A stretch of 64,000 nt of DNA, taken from positions 101,627,001 to 101,691,000 of the forward strand of contig NC_134142.1 in the NCBI RefSeq assembly GCF_033958435.1, read 5' to 3'. The translations under genes and the position numbers were made by a program. Numbering within the stretch: position 1 is the stretch's first letter; each line of letters begins with the position of its first letter. Below the pieces are notes generated by a model that saw only the letters and a program-made list of their open reading frames with translations, ran no database searches and was not told where the DNA came from. This stretch comes from Carettochelys insculpta (taxonomy: Eukaryota > Chordata > Testudines > Carettochelyidae). Shown here in pieces: positions 57,301 to 64,000 of the stretch.

Positions 57301-59577
57301 TGTTACAATTAATTCTGTTTTTAGTTTAAGAATAAGACAGCATGGACTACCACTTCTTATACTATTTTATTCTTTGGTAGATTAAGTACTGGCATCTTCT
57401 CCCTCAAGGACTCTTTGTCTCTACATGAGGTTAACAATAAAGTTATGTCTAATAACTTGAGAGAAAACAAAAAAGCACTCCAGTAGCACTTTAAAGGTTA
57501 ACAAAATAATTTATTAGGTGATGAGCTTTCGTGGGACAGAAACTGCGAACAATTGGGAGAAAGGACAGATGGAGCCATTGTCTTCATTTTGGTGGATACT
57601 ATGGAGAATATACTGAAAAGAGTTATTGTGACTGTGTTGAATTAGTTTCAGTTGCCAGTGATCACCCCCTGCACCAACAGAGAACTTACCACTTCTGTTA
57701 CAATTTAAGTTTCTGGAGATGTATCTCAAGAAAGTATTTAAGTTATTCTGGGAAGGGCTGGGTCTCCTTACCTATCCATAATGTTATGCAATTCTCTAGT
57801 ACTAAAACATTAACCGCAACCATCACCTAGAAAGTATCGAAGCATCAGTCTGAGGGCATTGTTTAAAGTATTTTTCATAAAAAAATTAAAACCATAGTTG
57901 TTAAGCTGCAGTATAAATTACTGTACTATAGTGTCATCAATCTATCACTAAAATGCAGTTGTCTGCACACGTAAATGTGACAGATATTGAACAGCACACA
58001 TTTTCAGGTCTGAACAGAACACTATTTTACACAACTGAAATTTCAGGGGGATTTTTAGGGCACTAACACCATTGTGTAAGGCTGGGATATGGCTACTTAA
58101 AACATTATTGCACTGCAGTCAAGTTAGCCTGCATTAATTACTCTGGAGGGACTTTATGGTGATGGAGACAAACAATTCGTGTGCTAAGCAAGCAAAGGAA
58201 CACAGGCTGAGATTTAGAGAAACTTGTGCTCTTTAGTCATTTAGGTGCTTTTGAAAAGCCTAGATATAGTTAACATACACTGGCTCCTTAAAATATTTAT
58301 TCTTATGGGTTATGGTACCATAATTCAACTGGTGCAATTAATTACAGCTTAGCGTTATTAGAATATACATTAAACAGCGGGCCTTTTTCCTCAATAGAGG
58401 CTCAGCTGCTCACTTTATTTTCAAAATTGCCTTACACAGTAAAACTTAATATAGCCAGGAGTGTTACACTGTCATATACAATAACTGCACATTTTAGATC
58501 CCCAAATTGCTTTGGAGATAGAGGGGCGATTGTACATGTCAAATGATTTTATACATTAAACTTATGTACTCAACACAGAAAAGCTGCAGAACTATATTAA
58601 GCAACAATGCTAATGTACAGATGTGAAAACATAAGGGATGAGTGGGGCTGACAGCCACTGCCGGCCCTGGAGGAAAGTGGGAGCAGGGCTTGGCTCAGAG
58701 CCCCATAAGGGAAGGGGAGGCCAAGGGCAGTCACCCTTAGTACCACCTGGACTGCAGCACGGCCCCTCCCCCACAGCCACATGAAGCAGTGCAGCACTTC
58801 AAAGGGGCCCATAACTCTGGCTGCCACTGGGGCAACTGCCCCTTTTGACCCACTCTGTCAGTGGGTCTGAGGGGGATCTGCTTATTGGGGCATCTATTGA
58901 ACTCAGGGTAGCTCTAGATTTTGCAAGAGCTGCCTGCCAAGCCATGTGGGGCTCTCCCAGCTTCTTCTGACCTGCAACTCCATCCCCCTTCTCCACTCTA
59001 GCCTAAGGAAGGATAATGGCCTGAAATTCTCAAGCAGAGTAGCAGGCACAAGAGGGATGGGCACTAGTGAAAGTATACGTTATAAGTTGGCTGTGGAAGG
59101 TGGCCAAAAGCATGATGCTAGGTTTGCACTGTGACATTATGTTACAGCATTATTATAAGCAACAGCATCAGTGCAGTGACAGACTTCACACAATAGAGTG
59201 GGAAAGGAGAATCTGAGGCTCCATAAAGTCTGGATTTGTTAGATTCGGCAAGCAGGCGGGAGGGGGAGCATCCCCAAATCTGTAACTGCCCTGTGTAAAT
59301 CAAAAGAGGCCACAACCTCCAACTTACATAGCTGTCCATGCCTGAAAGTGGCAGTGGATTAACTACTCCTGGAGTCGTCCTGACGCGCCAGGGAAAGCCG
59401 CACTGAGTGTTCCTAGCGGTGTGTTAGTAAAAGCAAGAGCTGCTGTTTCCAGACACTGACCACAGGCTCTGGCCAGCCGACTTTCCGCCGCTTTGCCCGC
59501 TCCAGCACCTCCTGAGCCAGCCCCGCCGTGCCCTGAGCGATGCCACAGGTCAGCCTCGCTGGCCGGCCGCTCGCCAT
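51244..59577 (-). CDS. AKIP1: AKIP1 (A-kinase-interacting protein 1), five coding exons
   Basis: AKIP1 binds the catalytic subunit of protein kinase A and the NF-kB subunit p65 and affects their nuclear action. Exons in transcript order: 59577-59461, 55854-55777, 54099-53989, 52571-52521, 51387-51244. Every junction is phase 0, giving 166 residues; human is about 210 with shorter isoforms. Key segments are EVLERAKRRKVGWPEP near the N-terminus (human EVLERAKRRAVDW), ASVVEFMGQTT, KYYSCVPAS with YRYHR-like CRYHGRQ, and the conserved C-terminus SKDLYIEVSPGTYSVTA to GQCIDLTFNM. The region corresponding to human residues just after KRRAVDW is missing, so an exon may be absent or undetected in the 3.6-kb first intron. 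The poly(A) signal is probably at 50972-50967. Confidence 0.92.
52521..52571 (-). CDS. AKIP1: AKIP1 coding exon 4
   Basis: 51 nt between CTTTTTCAG and CAT|GTAAGT, encoding KNETSPMSSATETLKQH. Weakly conserved linker. The strong splice sites and phase 0 support it. Confidence 0.8.
53989..54099 (-). CDS. AKIP1: AKIP1 coding exon 3
   Basis: 111 nt between TTCTAG and AAG|GTAAGT, encoding KYYSCVPAS to CRYHG and TLEPK. Matches human KYYSSVP and YRYHRG. Confidence 0.92.
54880..55085 (+). repeat. MIR-like SINE
   Basis: Contains GGACTAGTGGACTGAGAATA, then TAGTTTCCTC with TTTTGTAATACAGGG, and ACAAAATGCTTTGAAAT, the box order of MIR-type SINEs. Confidence 0.6.
55390..55522 (+). repeat. Penelope-like 3' end (sense)
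   Basis: Reads GTGGGTCTGCCCCACGAAAA, ACTATTTTGTTAGTC, AAAGTGCTACATGAC and ATACAGACTGACACAGC, the Penelope-like terminus in plus orientation. It pairs with an inverted relative at 57465. Confidence 0.6.
55777..55854 (-). CDS. AKIP1: AKIP1 coding exon 2
   Basis: 78 nt between AATCACAG and GAG|GTAAAT, encoding EEDSERLNAAFASVVEFMG and TTKECE. Matches human SASFRTMAEFMDYTSSQ in position. Confidence 0.9.
56885..57090 (-). repeat. Turtle tRNA-derived SINE with CR1-like tail, antisense
   Basis: Plus strand reads AACTGGAAGCGGCC, AAAGGTCATTGAGTC, CACAGCAGGACC, then AATGGCCCTCTGAAGGACTG, the reverse complement of the Cry-type SINE. The tRNA promoter end is decayed. Confidence 0.6.
57465..57560 (-). 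repeat. Penelope-like 3' end (antisense)
   Basis: Reads CCAGTAGCACTTTAAAGG, TTAACAAAATAATTTATTAG and GATGAGCTTTCGTGGGAC. Inverted relative to 55390-55522, with outer ends facing each other across about 2 kb in AKIP1 intron 1. Confidence 0.6.
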
Positions 59578-60330
59578 TCCTCGCGCCCTGGGCTGGAGAG
59601 ACACAGGCAGACTCATCAGAACAGCGCCCCCGTCCCCCAGATGGCTTGGAGGGCGCGGGTGGGACTCCCCTTGGGCTGCGCATGCTGTAGACTCAGTGGG
59701 GCAGAGCACGGGCCTTACCAGGCCGCCAACAACCCCGGACAGGCCGGCCTGGGAGGCTCCCCTGGGGCTCGTGCCCAGGGGGCCGCCCAGCAGCGACACT
59801 CACCGTGTCTCCGTGCAGCACAGGGAGCTGCCACGGACTGCGCGCGAGAACGCCGCGCCCTAAGCCGGCCGCGCGCGCGGGTTGAACGCGGCCCCTGCGT
59901 CACAATGCGCGTGCGCCCAGCGGCGCCCGCCTCCACGCCGGCTGCTGGCGTCCCGCCCGCCTCAGCTGGTGCCTGTTCCCCGTGCGGGGCGGCCCTGCTA
60001 TGTCCCAGCTCAGGGGCCATGCACCCGTCGCTGCCGCTGGAGGGAGCTGCTCTCCCGCAGCGTAAGGCGCACGGGAGCCTCCACACCCGCCCGGCCTCTT
60101 GTCATAGGTCCCAAAGGCAACCCCGAGCTTGTTTTCCCCGCGGCTGGGGGAAGGTCCCGGGAACTGCACCAGTCCTTCGTGACATGCAGGCGGGCTGGCA
60201 GTCAGCGGGTCTCAACGGGGTGTCTGTGCCAGGGGGCTGCACAGGTCTCCCAGGCGGCCCTGCGGCTCATCTATGGCTGTGCAAACAGCGTGACTCAAAA
60301 GAACAACAAGCGCTCCTGTGGCGAGTGGAT
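59380..60330. promoter_or_regulatory. CpG island, AKIP1 promoter and probable DENND2B divergent promoter
   Basis: A dense CpG block around AKIP1 exon 1 extending 700 bp upstream of it. An NRF1-type CTGCGCATGC lies at 59676-59685 and a second TGCGCGTGCGC at about 59905, next to a CRE-like TGCGTCA. In human the AKIP1 and ST5/DENND2B genes start divergently from such a region. I infer, but cannot show, that DENND2B transcription begins here on the plus strand. Long overlapping frames on both strands (for example 59641-60441) are typical CpG-island artefacts. Confidence 0.7.
59461..59577 (-). CDS. AKIP1: AKIP1 coding exon 1
   Basis: 39 codons from the ATG at 59577 to a GTCAGT donor. Encodes MASGRPARLTC and GLAQEVLERAKRRKVGW. 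An upstream in-frame extension exists, but this ATG gives a length close to human. Confidence 0.8.
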
Positions 60331-60825
60331 CAGGTCCCGAGCTTTGCTGGGTGTCTCCGCTACTCCGCTCAGTACATGCTAAAATGCCCTACAGACACTG
60401 GCTTGTTTGTACTGCTCTGCAGGCCAGGGGTCGAGGTGTAAGTCAAATAGGTACATCCCCGATTACTTATTTTATAATTATTTTCTGAGCATTCGAGAGG
60501 GAACTGGTTTGCAGGAACAATGTGCTGTGGGGCTGTTGCAGTTTTATGCCTGCTTTTGGAAGCAAGTGCTTTTACGGGAGATGAATTAAAAGCTTGCACA
60601 ATAAATCCGATGTCTGCGAGGGGTACAGCGGGCTGGAAAGGCTGAGAAGCCTTGCTCTAAGATGAAATGGGCCCAGTTTATAAATAAAAGTATTGTTTTA
60701 ATTTAATCATCAGACCTTCGAATGCAGCCTGAGCTCCCAGAACTAAGTAGTGCTCTTTCCATCTCCTACATTGTCCCCAGTTTTGTGGACCAGACTGTAT
60801 ATCTGGTTGTACATGAAGCTATGCG

Positions 60826-61021
60826 TATCACACGGAGCTGGAAGGGACATCAAGAGGTCATGGAGTCCATTCCCCTGCCCTCTCGGCAGGACCAGGCACC
60901 ATCCCTGACAGATTTTTTTTTTTTAGTCTATTTGGTCCAGACTCCTAAATAGCTTCCTCATGTGTTGAGCTTGCAACCCTTGGTTTACAAGGCCAATGCA
61001 CAAACCACTGAGCTATTTTGA
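60826..61021 (-). repeat. Turtle tRNA-derived SINE (Cry type), antisense, nearly complete
   Basis: Plus strand begins with the CR1-like tail (GAGCTGGAAGGGACATC, AGAGGTCATGGAGTCC, TCGGCAGGACCAGG) and ends with the tRNA-derived head in reverse (AAGGCCAATGCACAAACCAC then TGAGCTATT, the A-box region). This is the best single indicator of a turtle genome in the window. Confidence 0.75.
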
Positions 61022-61696
61022 AAACACCAAAGCTGCAACAGCTCAGTCATAGCACTGCTGAGTCTGCAAATCAAGTAGTAAGAAGAAAGGCAGTAAAAAA
61101 GGTTAGTTTTGTCATTAAAATCAGCAGGTGGGACAAAACACACAAGGCTTGATCAGTTGAATAACTAGGGTCCTATTTTATGTAGCCATTTATGAGAATA
61201 CTCGTGCTCCTTAGTCATTAGCAAGAGGCAGAGAGAAATTTAGGGACAGGACAGGTGGCTAACATGATGACTTCTTGGGGTGCCAGGCTCAGGGTGCAGT
61301 TTTTGTTAGCGATAAAGTGAAAAGTAGAATATTTGAAGTAAAATGGTTTTGGTTTTTACATGTGGATTCATTTTTCACGAACCTCCTAGAATGTTCTGGA
61401 GGTTGGCCCTTTGTAGACTCTTGTAGAACCTTCCAACTTTCAGAGATCTATATTTTCCTCAAACCTCTTAACACGTAGTCAGCCATGCGTTCACGGGGCA
61501 TATAAGGGGTAGGTCACGCACTGCCACTCACTGAGTGAAATACAAGAAAACTCAGCTGTGATACTGTGGACATTGTTTTATTGTGTAATTGTGAAAGTGC
61601 AGTTGTGTTTTGAAACTTGAAGATTGCAAGTAGTAACTAATTAAATACATGTTTACTGAGATGCCAGTGACACCTACTGAATACCTATCTATGCTA

Positions 61697-62029
61697 GAAC
61701 AAGAAACTCTTTCATACCCAGCATTCTATTAGCCACAACTCTCAAATAACTGGCATTTTAACCATAAGTAAATTTTAGTTATGTTTTCCATAAGTACAAG
61801 ATAGCGAAAGTAAATACAAATAAATAACAGCAAACACAGGATGTTTACAGTGTACAGTATTAGTGTTGTTGATAAATAAAGTACTCTGCATACATTTTTG
61901 TTTGTTTCTTAATAGCTAATCTTGTTTTTCTTTAGTGTTATGCATTGCTAGGTATACCTCTCTATTTTCCAGAATATTTGAATACCTGGCAACCTCCTGG
62001 TCCTGTGGCTGCCAGATAGGAATTTACTG
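61697..62029 (+). mobile_element. Tigger-like MITE (family D, copy 2)
   Basis: 333 bp matching 30365-30705 along its length, in the same orientation. TA precedes it, and the right end GGAATTTACTG is followed by AATA. Confidence 0.65.
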
Positions 62030-62579
62030 AATATAAAATAAATATTATTGCTTTTTTGCCATGCTTAACACATAATGTTTAATGATTGACCTAAGACTTT
62101 GCTCTCTTTAATACCCTTTGTTTCCTCCTCAGAAAAGAAAAGATGTTCCAAAGAAGCTCTCAGGAATTCACTAAACAAAAAGCTTAATTGCAAATTAATT
62201 TGCAGCAAGAGGCAGATTTGATGGGAAACTATCTGAAAAAAAAGAAAAAAAACAACCTTCAGTTACCATGCTAAGGCTGTTACCTACTATAACACTATTT
62301 AATGCTGGTCCAGACGAAGTTGGTACACAGGTCAGTTCCTTCAAGTTAGTACACTGCAGTAACTGTTAAAATTAAAAAAAGTTTTTATAAGCTTAGAGCA
62401 AATAAATTTGATTTGCTTATATAGGGCATGAATAAATATAGATTTATAGATCCTAGTGTGCAGAGTTGTCATCTTAAGTGACAGTGATAAATTATACGTA
62501 TACAGCTTGTGCATCAAAGTAATGAAATGGGCTACAAATGCAATAAAAACCAAGATATTCAAAAGTTTAATTCATAGCC

Positions 62580-62970
62580 ATCCTCATCTACTTCCTCATC
62601 TCAGACCATTGAGGATTTTTGCTGCTAGTATTCCCAGATGGGCCATATGCCTTTGTAGGCATGGCATTCTTACTATAAATGTATCAAGCTCAGTTTTGAA
62701 ACAAGTTATGTTTTTTGCCTCCACTGCTCACCTTGAAGGGCTGTTTCAGAACTTCATTGCTCTGTTTGGAAAACTTTGTCTAATTGCAAGTTTAAACTTA
62801 TAGACAGCCAGTTAAAATCCATTTGTCCTTGTTTCTTGTTAAGTTAGCACATAAATAACTCTTCTCTCTCCCTGGTATTTATTACTCTGATGTATTTAGA
62901 GAATGGGTATATCTCCCTTCAGTCCTTGTTTGATTTAGGCTAAACAAGCCAAGTTCCTTCAGTCCTCTAC
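62580..62970 (-). repeat. CR1-type LINE 3' region, antisense, diverged
   Basis: Contains CTTGAAGGGCTGTTTCAGA, TAAATAACTCTTCTCTC, and AAGCCAAGTTCCTTCAGTC, the same phrase order as other CR1 3' regions but more diverged. Confidence 0.5.
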
Positions 62971-63879
62971 ATGTAAAAGGACTTGCATCTCATTAAAGCA
63001 ATATTATGTGGTGATTTAAAGCAGTTCTGTACCTAGGAGGTATTATAGTGAGATTGCATTTCAGACTTCAGTGAAATCTCAAAATTATTTATAAAGCAGC
63101 ATGAAATTTCATAGCTACAGCTACACTTCTCATAACATCACTTTTTGTGTAACCGTTGCTTATTGGTGGTATGTTTAAAATGAGGACAAGTGACCATGCT
63201 TCAAGCAGGCAGTGGTTGCTACATAATGCCAGTGCTATAAAGTTGCACATGTACTCAAAGAGCACCGGATACTTGTTCAGTTTTGGAGCATTGCTGCCAT
63301 TGTGTTTGTCTGACAACTTCAAGTGGTCGCTCAACAAAAAATGTAACTATGAAGTAATTTGCCATTGCATTAAGTTGCCTTTTAACATAAACAAAGAAGT
63401 AACACTTTCAAGGGCATTTAACTGGTTACTTTTGCTGTGGCATATCAGAGCTTGAGAATATAATATTACTACTGTTCAGTACCAAAAATGATATTTACAT
63501 CATTCTCAGGACTGCACTGGAACCAGCAAAAGAACAGGAAAGCTAAAGAGCGTTGCTTTTATGCTGAGATATAATAAATCCTTTGAACCTGTGATCTATA
63601 TGACATTATTGACAGACCCTAACCTAAAAAATGGGGCCTTGTCCACGCTATAGATGCATTGTTTACACTTTACACTGTTTTTGATAGCAAAAGAGATAGT
63701 TAAAATAGGCATATCTGGCCACCTGGGAATATCCAGTATAGTGGGTCTCAGACTGTCTTTATACCACCTGGAATCAGGGCTACCCAACTGTCTCAGAAGG
63801 GGCCATACAGATGCAGCACACCCTTCTGCACTTCGGGTGTTCTCAGCTTTTAGCCCTTTGGAGGCTGTTGTGTATGACA

Positions 63880-64000
63880 GGTATTTAGAGGGGTAGCCAA
63901 GTTAGTCTGTATCTTCAAAAACAAGAAGTAGTCCTGTGGCACCTTATAAACTAACATATTTTGGAGCATAAGTTTTTGTGGGCTTATGCACCAAAATTCT
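63880..64000 (-). repeat. Penelope-like 3' end, cut by window edge
   Basis: Reads GGGGTAGCCAAGTTAGTC, AGTCCTGTGGCACCTTAT, AAACTAACATATTTTGGAG. Continues beyond the window. Confidence 0.65.

Larger units (their letters stand above)
60330..64000 (+). other. Probable 5' region/intron 1 of DENND2B (ST5)
   Basis: No coding exon is visible. The assignment rests on conserved gene order beyond AKIP1 in amniotes. The stretch holds a SINE (60826-61021), a MITE (61697-62029), a CR1 fragment (62580-62970) and a Penelope-like end (63880-64000); the rest is AT-rich. Confidence 0.4.

Noticed and set aside
59641..60441. 266-codon plus-strand open frame
   Set aside because: Lies in a CpG island where stops are rare on every frame. 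Pro/Ala/Arg-rich without conserved motifs, and overlaps frames on both strands.

Overview
This is vertebrate nuclear DNA. Coding exons are short and spliced, there are two CpG islands, and most of the window is interspersed repeats. The repeat set points to a turtle. It includes tRNA-derived SINEs with a CR1-like tail (Cry type), CR1 and L2 LINE remnants, MIR-like fragments, Penelope-like elements, and many PIF/Harbinger and Tc1/mariner-type miniature elements. The exact species cannot be fixed from the sequence. A cryptodire is my inference.

The genes form one conserved amniote block, matching human 11p15.4 read backwards. TMEM9B (+, five coding exons, 12276-26053) has a CpG-island promoter. 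It is followed by ASCL3 (+, single coding exon, 35212-35739) and the C11orf16 orthologue (+, about nine coding exons, 41397-50256). AKIP1 follows on the minus strand (five coding exons, 59577-51244). AKIP1 begins in a CpG island that in other amniotes is shared with the divergent gene DENND2B/ST5, so roughly 59.8-64 kb is probably its 5' end and first intron. C11orf16 and AKIP1 converge, with stop codons 987 bp apart. All exons were assembled from recalled orthologue similarity, splice-site consensus and matching splice phase.

0.4-5.2 kb is a decayed PIF/Harbinger transposon. It carries a Myb/SANT-like gene (+) and a HARBI1-like transposase (-), and the Myb gene is split by a 710-bp Harbinger MITE with intact 3-bp target duplications. 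A second copy of this MITE lies inverted at 20.1 kb, so the pair brackets the TMEM9B promoter. Between 30 and 35 kb is a cluster of elements: an 892-bp MITE with an internal 80-bp duplication, a Tigger-like element with a near-palindromic Harbinger MITE inside it, and a 723-bp head-to-head Penelope-like inverted dimer flanked by a perfect 12-bp target duplication.

The points most worth a second look are in C11orf16 and the Penelope-like elements. C11orf16 has an apparent extra exon (45588-45727) that fits the reading phase exactly and whose sequence is duplicated 2 kb upstream in the same gene. It also has a GC-AG intron, and a place where the frame holds only if a 55-nt intron or a 1-nt indel is assumed. 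The Penelope-like elements include two fold-back insertions.
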